From Pseudonocardia nigra (GTDB lineage: Bacteria > Actinomycetota > Actinomycetes > Mycobacteriales > Pseudonocardiaceae): a stretch of 50,631 bases of DNA. Shown here piece after piece: positions 25,214 to 33,834 of the stretch. The stretch is from NCBI RefSeq assembly GCF_019396355.1, contig NZ_JAHKRK010000033.1, positions 1-50,631 of the forward strand, read 5' to 3'. The notes under the pieces were generated by a model that did no database searches, had not been told where the DNA came from, and saw only the letters and a list, made by a program, of their open reading frames with translations. Position numbers and translations under genes: made by a program. How positions within the stretch are numbered: the first letter of the stretch is position 1; every line of letters starts with the position of its first letter.

Positions 25214-26697
25214 CCTGCGTCCCCGGCGCCCACCATCGCCAGGGCGCTGCGCGGTAGCAGCTCCCGCGGGGAGACCACGAGGTCGGCGCCCTCGGTGCCG
25301 ACGACGACGGCCCGCACGAGGTCACCGACCTCCAGCCCGGAGCCGCGCTCGAACACGCACTCGCCGTCGACCTCGGGGGCCTGGTGGGCGGCCCGGCCGG
25401 TGCACTCGAAGTCCTCGTCCTCCGCGGCCTCGACCAGCACCTCGACCTCGGTGCCCACCCGCTCCTCGGCGCGCTGCGCCATCAGCTCGTCGGCAAGGGC
25501 GGAGATGCGGGAGACGCGCGCGGCGACGACCTCGGCGGGCAGCTTGCCGTCGTAGCCCGCGGCCTCGGTGCCGTCCTCGTCGGAGTAGCCGAACACGCCG
25601 ACGGCGTCCAGGCGCGCCCCGATCAGGAACGCCTCCAGCTCGGCGACGTCCTCCTCGGTCTCGCCCGGGAACCCGACGATCACGTTGCTGCGGATGCCGG
25701 CCTCGGGCGCGAGCGCGCGGACCCGCTCGCACAGGTCGAGGAAGTCGACACGGGAGCCGAACCGCCGCATCCGTCGCAGCACCGACGCGCTCGCGTGCTG
25801 GAAGGACAGGTCGAAGTACGGGGCGACCCCCGGCGTGGTGGCGATGACCTGCAGCAGGTCGGGGCGCATCTCGGCGGGCTGCAGGTAGCTGACCCGGACC
25901 CGGTCGATGCCGGGGACGTTCGCCAGCCGCGGCAGCAGCCGCGACAGCGCGCGGGTGCCGCCGGGGAGGTCCTTGCCGTAGGACGTGGAGTTCTCGCTGA
26001 CCAGCACGATCTCCCGCACGCCCTGCGTGCCCAGCCACGCCGCCTCGGCGACCACGTCGTCCTGCGGCCGTGAGACGAACGCGCCGCGGAAGGAGGGGAT
26101 GGCACAGAACGCGCAGCGGCGGTCGCAGCCGGAGGCGAGCTTGAGCGGCGCGACCGGGGCGTCGGACAGTCGGGTGCGCGCCAGGTTGGGCACCCATGCG
26201 TGCCCCGGGACCGCGACGTCGGCTGCGGCGGCGGGGCGCTCGACGGGCGAGATCGGCAGCAGCGTGCGCCGGTCGACCGGGACGTGCGGGGCGGGTGCGT
26301 GCCCCCCGATGACGTCGCCGAGGCGCTCGGCGAGCTCGGGGTAGGCGTCGAAGCCGAGCACCGCGTCGGCCTCGGGGAGGCTCTCGGCCAGCTCGGCGCC
26401 GTAGCGCTCGGCGAGACAGCCGACCGCGACGACCTTGGCGCCGTTCTCCCTGGCCACGTCCGACGCGGCCAGCAGCGTGTCGATCGAGTCCTTCTTGGCC
26501 TGCTCGACGAACCCGCAGGTGTTGACGACGATCACGTCGGCCTCGGAATCGGCCTCCACCAACTCCCAGCCGCTGCCGGTCAGCCGGCCGGCCAGCTCCT
26601 CGGAGTCGACCTCGTTGCGGGCACAACCCAAGGTCAACAGGGCGGCGCGCCGCGGGGCCTCCGTGGAGGGGGCGGGGGGATGGAGCGATTCCGACAC
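25210..26697 (-). CDS. rimO: Ribosomal protein S12 methylthiotransferase RimO
   Basis: This 495-aa radical-SAM enzyme methylthiolates an aspartate of ribosomal protein S12. Three N-terminal cysteines hold the auxiliary iron-sulfur cluster ([35 protein letters not shown]). The radical SAM motif CxxxCxxC is [17 protein letters not shown] near residue 190, and a C-terminal TRAM domain ends the chain. GTG 26697 is chosen because it follows a leaderless promoter (TACCCT with seven-base spacing); the frame is open further. It is the first gene of a minus-strand run with pgsA, clgR and pspA, and divergent from argA. Confidence 0.93.
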   Translation of the reverse strand: MSESLHPPAPSTEAPRRAALLTLGCARNEVDSEELAGRLTGSGWELVEADSEADVIVVNTCGFVEQAKKDSIDTLLAASDVARENGAKVVAVGCLAERYGAELAESLPEADAVLGFDAYPELAERLGDVIGGHAPAPHVPVDRRTLLPISPVERPAAAADVAVPGHAWVPNLARTRLSDAPVAPLKLASGCDRRCAFCAIPSFRGAFVSRPQDDVVAEAAWLGTQGVREIVLVSENSTSYGKDLPGGTRALSRLLPRLANVPGIDRVRVSYLQPAEMRPDLLQVIATTPGVAPYFDLSFQHASASVLRRMRRFGSRVDFLDLCERVRALAPEAGIRSNVIVGFPGETEEDVAELEAFLIGARLDAVGVFGYSDEDGTEAAGYDGKLPAEVVAARVSRISALADELMAQRAEERVGTEVEVLVEAAEDEDFECTGRAAHQAPEVDGECVFERGSGLEVGDLVRAVVVGTEGADLVVSPRELLPRSALAMVGAGDAG

Positions 26698-26704
26698 GGG
26701 GCCC

Positions 26705-26710
26705 AGGGTA
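26705..26710 (-). promoter_or_regulatory. -10 element of a leaderless rimO promoter
   Basis: The minus-strand hexamer TACCCT fits TANNNT and is followed by seven bases and then the GTG start. There is no ribosome binding site. Confidence 0.55.
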
Positions 26711-26738
26711 TCTGTCCGGCTGTGGTGTACTCCCCGGC

Positions 26739-27236
26739 GTGGCAACGGTGGCCGTCCGGCGGGCCCGCACCGCCGACGTCGTGACGATCAAGGACCTCGT
26801 CGACGAGTACGCGGGGCGCGTGCTGCTCGCGAAGGAGATCGTCACCCTGTACGAGGCCGTGCCGGAGTTCCTCGTCGCCGAGCTGGACGGCGAGGTCGTC
26901 GGCTGCGGCGCACTGCACGTGCTGTGGGAGGACCTCGGCGAGATCCGCACCGTCGCCGTGCATCCGCGCGCCGTCGGGCGCGGGGTGGGGCACGCGCTCG
27001 TCGGCGCGCTGATCGACGGCGCCCGCGAGCTGGGCCTGCGCCGGCTGTTCGTGCTGACGTTCGAGAAGCAGTTCTTCGCCCGGCACGGGTTCGCCGAGAT
27101 CGACGGCACCCCTGTGGAGCCGGATGTGTTCGCCGCGATGCTGCGCTCCTACGACGCGGGCGTTGCGGAGTTCCTCGATCTCGCCCACGTGAAGCCCAAC
27201 ACCCTCGGCAACGTGCGGATGCTGCTGCAGCTGTAG
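26739..27236 (+). CDS. argA: Short GNAT-type N-acetylglutamate synthase (ArgA-like)
   Basis: This 165-aa GNAT acetyltransferase probably makes N-acetylglutamate from glutamate and acetyl-CoA, the first arginine step. It carries [40 protein letters not shown] (the acetyl-CoA motif with R-G-V-G) and [20 protein letters not shown]. Its length and position between rimO/pgsA and ftsK match M. tuberculosis Rv2747, an ArgA without the kinase-like domain. The GTG start has no ribosome binding site. It is divergent from rimO with a 41-base gap. Confidence 0.88.
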   Translation: MATVAVRRARTADVVTIKDLVDEYAGRVLLAKEIVTLYEAVPEFLVAELDGEVVGCGALHVLWEDLGEIRTVAVHPRAVGRGVGHALVGALIDGARELGLRRLFVLTFEKQFFARHGFAEIDGTPVEPDVFAAMLRSYDAGVAEFLDLAHVKPNTLGNVRMLLQL

Positions 27237-27252
27237 GGCCGCCGGATCGGCT

Positions 27253-27305
27253 TGCAGCAAAGCCACTTTCACGCAACGACGTTGCAGGAAAGTGGCTTTG
27301 CTGCA
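27253..27305. repeat. Nested palindromic repeat, copy 2 of 4
   Basis: The arms TGCAGCAAAGCCACTTTC (27253-27270) and its complement (27288-27305) pair over 18 bases. The spacer is identical to copy 1, including GCAAC-GAC-GTTGC. It lies between argA and the araC-type gene, both on the plus strand. Confidence 0.9.
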
Positions 27306-27324
27306 GCGGGCCCGGCAGCGCGCG

Positions 27325-27330
27325 TAGCCT
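27325..27330 (+). promoter_or_regulatory. -10 element of a leaderless araC-type gene promoter
   Basis: TAGCCT fits TANNNT and ends six bases before the ATG at 27337. No ribosome binding site is present. Confidence 0.6.
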
Positions 27331-27336
27331 GCGCCC

Positions 27337-28188
27337 ATGGCCGCGCCGGTGGTCGACGCTCGCGACGTCCCCGTCCCCGGGGAGCCTCGGCTGCGCGGGC
27401 GCCTCCCGGCCACCCCGCTGCTCCCGTACGTCAGCGCCTACACCGGCTACCGGCTCGAGGCGGCTCCGCCGTCGGTCCACCAGGGCGTCGCCTCGCCGCA
27501 CCTGACGTTCCTGCTGTGCCTCGACGGCGCGGTCGAGATCCTGTCCAACGCGGATCCGCACAAGCCACCCGGCACGTTCGTCGCGATGGTCGGCGGGCTG
27601 CACGACGCCCCGGCCCGGATCGCCCAGGGCGACCGTCAGACCGGGCTGCAGCTGCGGCTGACCTGGCGCGGCGCGCGGGCCCTGCTCGGGGTGCCGGCCG
27701 CGGAGCTCGCCGGCGACACCGTCGACCTGGCCGCCCTGCTCGGGCCTCGCACCGGCCCGCTGCTCGACCGGCTGGCCAGCGCACCCGGGTGGGCGGAGCG
27801 CTTCGCCCTGCTGGACGCGGAGCTGACGGCCCTGGCCGCGGCCGGGCGCGGCGAGCGCGGGGTGCTGCCCGAGGTCGGGTACGCCTGGGACCGGCTCGAG
27901 GAGACCGGCGGCAACCTGCGGATCACCGAGCTGGCGCACGAGGTCGGCTGGAGCCGTCGGCACCTGGGTGAGAAGTTCCGCGCCGAGACGGGCCTGAGCC
28001 CGAAGGCGGCGGCACGCCTCATCCGCTTCGAGCGGGCCTGCGACCGGCTACGGAGCCCCCAGCGGCCCTCGCTCGCCGAGGTGGCCGCCGACGCGGGCTA
28101 CGTCGACCAGCCGCACCTGTCCCGCGACTTCCGCGACCTCGCCGGCATCCCCGCCACCGCCTGGCTCGCCGAGCGCACCGGGTCCTGA
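27337..28188 (+). CDS. AraC-family transcriptional regulator
   Basis: This 283-aa protein has an N-terminal effector domain (LLPYVSAYTGYRLEAAPPS, LTFLLCLDGAVEIL) and a C-terminal AraC DNA-binding domain with two helix-turn-helices: LRITELAHEVGWSRRHLGEK and LAEVAADAGYVDQPHLSRDF. The target is unknown; the isochorismatase and GlxA-like genes nearby are on the other strand. The ATG has a leaderless-type promoter and follows nested palindrome copy 2. Confidence 0.87.
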   Translation: MAAPVVDARDVPVPGEPRLRGRLPATPLLPYVSAYTGYRLEAAPPSVHQGVASPHLTFLLCLDGAVEILSNADPHKPPGTFVAMVGGLHDAPARIAQGDRQTGLQLRLTWRGARALLGVPAAELAGDTVDLAALLGPRTGPLLDRLASAPGWAERFALLDAELTALAAAGRGERGVLPEVGYAWDRLEETGGNLRITELAHEVGWSRRHLGEKFRAETGLSPKAAARLIRFERACDRLRSPQRPSLAEVAADAGYVDQPHLSRDFRDLAGIPATAWLAERTGS

Positions 28189-28217
28189 CCGCCACCCGCG
28201 CGAACGCTCCCGAACCC

Positions 28218-28859
28218 TCATCCGGCCGGCCGGGGCCGCCACCCTGGCCGGTCGGTCAGACGGTGAGGTGTTCGACCGTGGGGGGCCACGGTGCCGAAGA
28301 GATCGGCGATGGTGGTCAAGCTTCCTGCCTGGAGGGTGGCGGCGGGCACGGTGCTGCCGTCGGGTGCCACCAGGGAGCGGGTGGCGGTCGCTTCGGCGAC
28401 GACGGTGGGCCGGTAGCCCACATTGAAGGCGCCCTGGGCGGTGAAGGTGACGCACATGTGGGTCATGAACCCGGCCAGCACCAGGTCGGGTCCGGCATCC
28501 AGGTCACGCAGGGCCTGCTCCAGCTCGGTGCGGTGGAAGGAGTCGGGGAACTGCTTCACCACGGCCGGCTCGCCGTCGGCAGGCGCCACCTCGGGGCTGA
28601 TGGCGCCGATCTCGGCGCGGATGTCGTAAGGGGTGCCCTCGCCCCCATCGTTGATGATGTGGATGACCGGTGTGCCGACCGAGCGGGCGGCGGCGAGCAG
28701 GCGGGCCCCGGCGGCCAGGGCGGGCTCCGCGCCGTCGAGGGCCATGACGCCCGTGCGGTAGGTGTTCTGGAAATCGATCATGATCAAGGTGGTCTCGCTG
28801 AGGCGGGGCAGCGTGTTGTCGAGGCCGATGACGTCACGCAGGCTCACGGAGGCATCCAT
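28218..28859 (-). CDS. Isochorismatase-family cysteine hydrolase, C-terminus altered by a frameshift
   Basis: The protein keeps the catalytic triad of the family: Asp in LIMIDFQNTYRTG, Lys in AVVKQFPDSF and Cys in LAGFMTHMCVTF. ATG 28859 gives a normal start. Near the end the reading changes: after ADLFGTVAP the frame runs on as HGRTPHRLTDRPG, while removing one base from the G6 run at 28280-28285 gives VAPTVEHLTV and a stop at 28256-28258, the ending normal for the family. The core is therefore intact with a 13-residue abnormal tail, or the G run is a sequencing error. The GlxA-like gene is 75 bases upstream on the same strand. Confidence 0.82.
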   Translation of the reverse strand: MDASVSLRDVIGLDNTLPRLSETTLIMIDFQNTYRTGVMALDGAEPALAAGARLLAAARSVGTPVIHIINDGGEGTPYDIRAEIGAISPEVAPADGEPAVVKQFPDSFHRTELEQALRDLDAGPDLVLAGFMTHMCVTFTAQGAFNVGYRPTVVAEATATRSLVAPDGSTVPAATLQAGSLTTIADLFGTVAPHGRTPHRLTDRPGWRPRPAG

Positions 28860-28934
28860 GGGTGGAAGGTTCCTGTCGGATGGGAAACAGGCACGGCGAG
28901 GCCGCAGTTGCCGGGGGCTCACAGGCCAGAGGGG

Positions 28935-29945
28935 TCAGGAAACGGTGCGGAAGCGGCGGCGATAGGAGGCCGGGGTGGTACTGATCTGTTTGCGGAAGGC
29001 GCGGTGCAGTGTTTCCACCGAGCCCATCCCGACAGTTGCCGCGATCTGCTCCAGTGGCTGGTCGGTGGTCTCCAGCAGGCGGCGGGCTGCTTCGACGCGG
29101 GCGGCTTCCACGTAGGCGGCCGGGCTGGTGCCGGTCTCCTGGCGGAAGACCCGGGCGAAATGGCGCTCGCTCAGGCACATGCGCCCGGCCAGCACAGGCA
29201 CTGAGAGATCGTCGTCGAGGTGCTCGGTGACGAACACGCGCAGCTCGTCGATGTCCCTGCGGGCCGAGGCGGGCCGGCTCAGCGGCACGCTGAACTGGCT
29301 CTGGCCGCCCTGCCGCCTGAGGTACATCACCAGCTGCCGGGCCACGGCCAGGGCCGGCTCCTCGCCGTGGTCCTCGGCCACCAGGGCGAGCGCCAGATCG
29401 ATGCAGGTGCTGATGCCCGCGCCGGTCCACACCCGGCCGGAGCGGACGAAGATCGGGTCGGCATCGACCCCCACCTGCGGGTGCTCCGCCGCGAGCTGCG
29501 CAGCGGTCGACCAGTGCGTGGTCGCCCGCCGCCCGTCCAGCAGCCCGGCCGCCGCGAGCAGGTGCGCGCCCACACATACCGACGCGATCCGCCGCGCGTG
29601 GGGCGCCGTGGTTTCGACCCACTTCACCACGGTGTCGTCGACCCGGGCCACCGGGCCGTCCGGGTGCAGGTCCACCGCGCCGGGCACGAGCAGTGTGTCC
29701 ACTGCCGCGCCCACGTCGGCGAAGGCCAGGTCCGCCATCAGGCGCACTCCGGCCGACGTGACGACCGGGCCTGCGTCGGGGCCTGCCAGGCGGACCTCGT
29801 AGGCCGCCCGGCCACCGCTCTCCCGGTTGGCCAGGGCGAAGACCTCGGCCGGACCGGTGACGTCGAGCAGGTCGACATCCGGGAAGACCGCGATGACGAC
29901 ACGGTGGGGGGTGGGCACGCCTCCATCGTCACGGCGACACCTCAT
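28935..29945 (-). CDS. GlxA-family regulator (DJ-1/PfpI-like domain plus AraC helix-turn-helix)
   Basis: This 336-aa regulator joins an N-terminal DJ-1/PfpI-like domain (VIAVFPDVDLLDVTGPAEVF, ASVCVGAHLLAAAGLLDG with the nucleophile-elbow cysteine position) to a C-terminal AraC domain (LSVPVLAGRMCLSERHFARV, LEQIAATVGMGSVETLHRAF). Such proteins sense a metabolite and usually control a neighbouring catabolic gene, here probably the isochorismatase-type hydrolase downstream. ATG 29945 is the longest start; GTG 29918 (VPTPHRVVIAVF) is equally plausible. Upstream lies a region of gene relics, so an original target may have been lost. Confidence 0.87.
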   Translation of the reverse strand: MRCRRDDGGVPTPHRVVIAVFPDVDLLDVTGPAEVFALANRESGGRAAYEVRLAGPDAGPVVTSAGVRLMADLAFADVGAAVDTLLVPGAVDLHPDGPVARVDDTVVKWVETTAPHARRIASVCVGAHLLAAAGLLDGRRATTHWSTAAQLAAEHPQVGVDADPIFVRSGRVWTGAGISTCIDLALALVAEDHGEEPALAVARQLVMYLRRQGGQSQFSVPLSRPASARRDIDELRVFVTEHLDDDLSVPVLAGRMCLSERHFARVFRQETGTSPAAYVEAARVEAARRLLETTDQPLEQIAATVGMGSVETLHRAFRKQISTTPASYRRRFRTVS

Positions 29946-30068
29946 GGCGGCAATGACGGCTCTCTGTCACATCCGGCCGTTCAACCGGCTTCGTCGTGTC
30001 GCGAGCTCGGACGAACTCACCTCCCCGCTGTCGCCGACCTGCTGCGACAGGCCGGCGCACGCGGGCCG

Positions 30069-30172
30069 TCAGCCCTGCAGGACGCCCTGCACGTCGAGGG
30101 TGATCTCGATCGTCGACCCGACGACCGGCACGCCGCGCGACAGCATCTGCTGCCAGTTGACCGTGAAGCTCG
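30069..30172 (-). pseudogene. YceI-family protein, C-terminal remnant
   Basis: A short frame encodes FTVNWQQMLSRGVPVVG then STIEITLDVQGVLQG and a stop (30069-30071). This matches the conserved end of YceI proteins, where W-N-Q-x-L, V-G and the V-E-I-T-L-D-V strand close the lipocalin-like barrel. The rest of the gene is gone; upstream sequence in the same orientation is an SDR fragment in another frame. The 29946-30068 stretch beside it shows nothing recognisable. Confidence 0.6.
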
Positions 30173-30179
30173 GCGATGC

Positions 30180-30384
30180 GGATCCGCCCGGCGTTGTTGA
30201 TCAAGACATCGAGCCGGTCGCACCGGCCTCCGACTTCCTCGGCGATCCTGCGCAGGTCAGCCTGCCGGGTCACGTCCGCGGTGAGCGCATCCACCTCGCG
30301 TGCGCCCGGCTCCCTTCGCAGCTCGGCGGCCGCTGCTGCCGCACGCTCCGGGTCGCGACCCACGAGGACGACATCGAGCGTTCG
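30180..30384 (-). pseudogene. Short-chain dehydrogenase, internal remnant
   Basis: The minus strand encodes DVVLVGRDPERAAAAAAELR, then VDALTADVTRQADLRRIAEE and RLDVLINNAGRI. These are the second beta strand with its NADP-preferring arginine, the D-V acidic turn and the NNAG motif of an SDR. The glycine-rich first 30 residues and everything from the catalytic Ser/Tyr/Lys onward are missing. On its 5' side a truncated TetR begins on the other strand, and on its 3' side a YceI remnant. It cannot encode an enzyme. Confidence 0.7.
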
Positions 30385-30388
30385 GACG

Positions 30389-30576
30389 GCGCGTTGGACG
30401 CGTTCACCGCGGATCTGATCACCCACGCCGCGGTCGCCGCCCTGGACACGGTGTCGCGGGAGTGGCTGCGCACGGGCGGCCGCGCCGATCGATCCCGGCT
30501 GCTCGACCGGGCGTTCGCCGCGCTGCGCCCTGCCTCGGCCACCGGCCCGTCCACCCGGCCCGGCCCGGACCACTGA
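30389..30576 (+). pseudogene. TetR-family regulator, C-terminal remnant
   Basis: The final 60 residues of a TetR-type regulator are readable on the plus strand: DGALDAFTADLITHAAVAAL, DTVSREWLRTGGRADRSRLL and DRAFAALRPA, then stop. The helix-turn-helix and most of the ligand domain are absent. It begins where the SDR remnant on the opposite strand ends, so the two look like a former divergent SDR/TetR pair joined by deletion. Confidence 0.62.
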
Positions 30577-30610
30577 CCGCAACGCCGCCGAACCGGGCGC
30601 GCTCGGCCGC

Positions 30611-33160
30611 TCAGCCCTCGTCGTCGCCGTCCGGCTCGGGCCCACCGCCCCCGCGGATGAGCCAGAGCACGCTCTCCAGCTCATCGGGCTTGATCAGCAC
30701 GTCGCGCGCCTTCGACCCCTCCGACGGCCCGACGATGCCGCGCGTCTCGAGCAGGTCCATCAGCCTGCCGGCCTTCGCGAACCCGACGCGCAGCTTGCGC
30801 TGGAGCATCGACGTGGACCCGAACTGCGACGTGACGACCAGCTCGGCCGCCTGCAGCAGCACGTCGAGGTCGTCGCCGATGTCCGGGTCGATCTCCTTGG
30901 CCTCGCCCTGCTTCTGGACCGTGACGCCTTCGGTGTAGGTCGGCTCGGCCTGCTCCTTGGTGAAGGAGACGACCTGGGAGATCTCGTCGTCGCCGACGAA
31001 CGCCCCCTGCATGCGGACCGGCTTGCCCGCCCCCATCGGCAGGTAGAGCCCGTCGCCCATGCCGATCAGCTTCTCGGCGCCGGGCTGGTCGAGGATGACC
31101 CGCGAGTCGGTGAGCGACGACGTCGCGAACGCCAGCCGCGACGGGACGTTCGTCTTGATCAGGCCCGTCACCACGTCCACGGACGGGCGCTGGGTGGCGA
31201 GCACGAGGTGGATGCCGGCCGCGCGGGCCTTCTGCGTGATCCGCACGACCGCGTCCTCCACGTCGCGCGGTGCGGTCATCATCAGGTCGGCGAGCTCGTC
31301 GACGATGCACAGTATGTACGGGTACGGCCGGTACTCGCGCTCGCTCCCCGGCGGAGTGGTGATCTCCCCCGAGCGCACCTTGCGGTTGAAGTCGTCGACG
31401 TGGCGCACCCGGTTGGCCTGCATGTCCTGGTAGCGCTGCTCCATCTCCTCGACCAGCCACGCGAGCGCCGACGCGGCCTTCTTGGGCTGCGTGATGATCG
31501 GCGTGATGAGGTGCGGGATGCCCTCGTACGGGGTGAGCTCCACCATCTTCGGGTCGATGAGGATCATCCGGACCTCGTCGGGCGTGGCGCGCGACAGCAG
31601 CGACACCAGCATCGAGTTGACGAAGCTCGACTTACCGGAACCGGTGGAGCCCGCCACCAGCAGATGCGGCATCTTCGCCAGGTTGGCGACGAGGAAGTGC
31701 CCTTCGATGTCCTTGCCGAGCCCGATCACGAGGGGGTGCTGCTCGGTGCGGGCGGCGTTCGAGCGCAGCACGTCGCCGAGCCGCACCATCTCGCGGTCGG
31801 TGTTGGGCACCTCGATGCCGACTGCCGACTTGCCCGGGATGGGCGCGAGCAGCCGCACGTTGTCGGTGGCGACGGCGTAGGAGATGTTGCGCTGCAGCTG
31901 GGTGATCTTCTCGACCTTCACGGCCGGGCCCAGCTCGATCTCGTAGCGCGTGACGGTCGGACCTCGGGTGAAGCCGGTGACCTGCGCGTCCACGTTGAAC
32001 TGCTCGAGCACGCCGCTGATCGACTCGATCATCGCGTCGTTGGCGCGGCTGCGGGTCTTCGGCGCGGGCCCGGTGGGCAGCAGGTCGCTGGGCGGGAGCT
32101 TGTAGGGCGTGTCGCCATCGCGTTCCTGCACGGTGAGGCGCAGCTGCTCGCCGACGGCGCCCTCCGGCTCCGGTTCGGCCGGCGGGGTGGCGGGCACCGG
32201 GGCCGCGGGCTTGCGCGGCTTGCGCGCGGGCGCGTCTGCGGGGGGCGCCTCAGCCGCCGCTCCGTCCGGCTGCTCGGCAGGGACCTCGTCGAGGCCGTCC
32301 CGGTAGACGTCCGCCACGCGCGAGGCCTGCCGGCGGCGCGACGGCCGGCGCAGTGCGGTCGGCGGCGAGTCGGTGATCGGGTCCTCGGCGGGCGCCGCGG
32401 CGTCCGCGGGGTCGCCCTCGGCCTCCGGGACGGGACGGCCGGCGAGCCTGCGGAACCGGTTGGGCAGCTGCCGCACCGGCGTGCCGGTGAGCACGAGGAA
32501 CGCGTAGAACGACAGGAGCACCAGCACGGGCACCGCCACCCACGGCGTCAGCCCGCTGGCGAGCGGGGTGGCGGCGAGATAGCCGAGCGCTCCGCCGCCG
32601 GTGTACCAGAGCGCGGGCTCGTCCGGTGAGCCCGCGACGAGGTGAACGATCCCGAGCACGCCGAGCAGGAGCAGCAGCGACCCGACGGCCACCCGGGGCC
32701 GCGCCTCCGGGTGCGCCTGCGTGGCCATCAGCGCGATGCCGACCACCAGCAGCAGCACCGGCAGCACCACGGCGCCGAGCCCGATCACCGCACCGACGGC
32801 GCCGGAGATCCACTGCCCGACCGGTCCGCCGGCCTCCCACCAGATCCCGGCCGCGCTGACGACGGCGAGGACGAGGAACGCCACACCGAGGCCGTCGCGG
32901 CGGTGGGCGGGGTCGAGCTCGCGCGTGCGCCCGACGGCGCGGCCCACCGACTTGCCGAGCCTGCCGATGCCGCGCCCGACGCCGTCGATCCCCTTGTCGA
33001 GCAGGTCCGGGTTGCGCTGCGGCGGCGACTTCCGCGCGGCGGGGCGGCGGGCGCTCGACGACTTGCGGGCCGTGGAGCCGGCCGCGGGCTTGCGACCGGT
33101 TCCACGGGGGGACCGCGACGTACTGCCCTTGCTGTTCGCTGTCGTCCCGCGTCCTGCCAT
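30611..33160 (-). CDS. ftsK: DNA translocase FtsK
   Basis: This 849-aa septal translocase pumps chromosome ends across the closing septum. The N-terminus is basic, followed by four membrane helices (residues about 75-240), a charged Pro/Ala linker, and the motor: alpha/beta core with Walker A AGSTGSGKS near residue 506 and Walker B LILCIVDELADLMM. The last 80 residues are the winged gamma domain (VTSQFGSTSMLQRKLRVGFA, KAGRLMDLLETRGIVGPSEG) that reads KOPS/FRS orienting sequences. ATG 33160 follows a leaderless-type TACCGT with seven-base spacing and no ribosome binding site. Length is normal for actinobacterial FtsK. Confidence 0.96.
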   Translation of the reverse strand: MAGRGTTANSKGSTSRSPRGTGRKPAAGSTARKSSSARRPAARKSPPQRNPDLLDKGIDGVGRGIGRLGKSVGRAVGRTRELDPAHRRDGLGVAFLVLAVVSAAGIWWEAGGPVGQWISGAVGAVIGLGAVVLPVLLLVVGIALMATQAHPEARPRVAVGSLLLLLGVLGIVHLVAGSPDEPALWYTGGGALGYLAATPLASGLTPWVAVPVLVLLSFYAFLVLTGTPVRQLPNRFRRLAGRPVPEAEGDPADAAAPAEDPITDSPPTALRRPSRRRQASRVADVYRDGLDEVPAEQPDGAAAEAPPADAPARKPRKPAAPVPATPPAEPEPEGAVGEQLRLTVQERDGDTPYKLPPSDLLPTGPAPKTRSRANDAMIESISGVLEQFNVDAQVTGFTRGPTVTRYEIELGPAVKVEKITQLQRNISYAVATDNVRLLAPIPGKSAVGIEVPNTDREMVRLGDVLRSNAARTEQHPLVIGLGKDIEGHFLVANLAKMPHLLVAGSTGSGKSSFVNSMLVSLLSRATPDEVRMILIDPKMVELTPYEGIPHLITPIITQPKKAASALAWLVEEMEQRYQDMQANRVRHVDDFNRKVRSGEITTPPGSEREYRPYPYILCIVDELADLMMTAPRDVEDAVVRITQKARAAGIHLVLATQRPSVDVVTGLIKTNVPSRLAFATSSLTDSRVILDQPGAEKLIGMGDGLYLPMGAGKPVRMQGAFVGDDEISQVVSFTKEQAEPTYTEGVTVQKQGEAKEIDPDIGDDLDVLLQAAELVVTSQFGSTSMLQRKLRVGFAKAGRLMDLLETRGIVGPSEGSKARDVLIKPDELESVLWLIRGGGGPEPDGDDEG

Positions 33161-33167
33161 GCGTCAC

Positions 33168-33173
33168 ACGGTA
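33168..33173 (-). promoter_or_regulatory. -10 element of a leaderless ftsK promoter
   Basis: The minus-strand hexamer TACCGT fits TANNNT and is followed by seven bases and the ATG. No ribosome binding site is present. Confidence 0.55.
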
Positions 33174-33239
33174 TCGGGCACGGGCGATCCACTCGGACTC
33201 CGACGCACCCCGGCCGCGGTGGCCGGGGGCCGACCGAAC

Positions 33240-33292
33240 TGCAGCAAAGCCACTTTCCTGCAGGCACGTTGCGTGAAAGTGGCTTTGCTGCA
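33240..33292. repeat. Nested palindromic repeat, copy 3 of 4 (inverse orientation)
   Basis: The 18-base arms TGCAGCAAAGCCACTTTC and its complement (33275-33292) are intact. The spacer CTGCAGGCACGTTGCGT matches the reverse complement of the copy 1 spacer except at five central bases, so this copy is inverted relative to copies 1 and 2. It lies between ftsK and the lrp-type gene. Confidence 0.88.
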
Positions 33293-33310
33293 ACGGGCCC
33301 GCGGGAGGCG

Positions 33311-33760
33311 TCACCGGTATCGCGTCAGCACCACCCACGTCGTGGTGCGCACGGTCTCGCGCCAGCCCTGGATCCCGTCCAGCACGGCGTCGAGCTCGCC
33401 GGCGCTCGGCGCGGTGACCAGCACCATCACGTCGTACTCCCCCGTCACCGTCTCGATGTCGGTGACGCCGGGCAGCACGCCGAGCCGCCGGACGTACCCG
33501 GCGACGTCCGCGGTGCGGATCACGATCCCGACCCGTGCGCGGTGGGCGGCGGCGTCGCCGGGCAGCACGACGTCGGCCCGGTAGCCGCGGATCACCCCGG
33601 CCCGTTCGAGGCGCTGGACCCGCGCGAGCACGGCCGTGCGGGACAGCCCGACGCTGCGCCCGAGGTCGGCCATCGTCGCGCGGGCGTCGGCGACCAGGTG
33701 CGCCAGCAGGGCGAGGTCCAGCTCGTCGAGCTGACGATCCGTCGGTGGCACGGCGCACAT
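33311..33760 (-). CDS. Lrp/AsnC-family regulator
   Basis: This 149-aa protein has an N-terminal AsnC helix-turn-helix (ELDLALLAHLVADARATMAD, LGRSVGLSRTAVLARVQRLE) and a C-terminal RAM ligand domain (GIVIRTADVAGYVRRL, TVTGEYDVMVLVTAPS). It is divergent from lat with a 74-base gap. In M. tuberculosis the Lrp regulator LrpA (Rv3291c) sits beside lat, so control of lysine aminotransferase, probably with an amino acid as ligand, is likely here too. Confidence 0.9.
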   Translation of the reverse strand: MCAVPPTDRQLDELDLALLAHLVADARATMADLGRSVGLSRTAVLARVQRLERAGVIRGYRADVVLPGDAAAHRARVGIVIRTADVAGYVRRLGVLPGVTDIETVTGEYDVMVLVTAPSAGELDAVLDGIQGWRETVRTTTWVVLTRYR

Positions 33761-33834
33761 CGTGGCAGTTCGCCGGGGAACACCGACGCTCGGCGTCGTG
33801 TGCGGCGACGATCACCGCCCCGACACTGATTCCC

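Noticed and set aside
29946..30068. Hidden gene between the GlxA-like gene and the YceI remnant
   Set aside because: No frame in any direction has recognisable motifs or a ribosome binding site; I see nothing in it.
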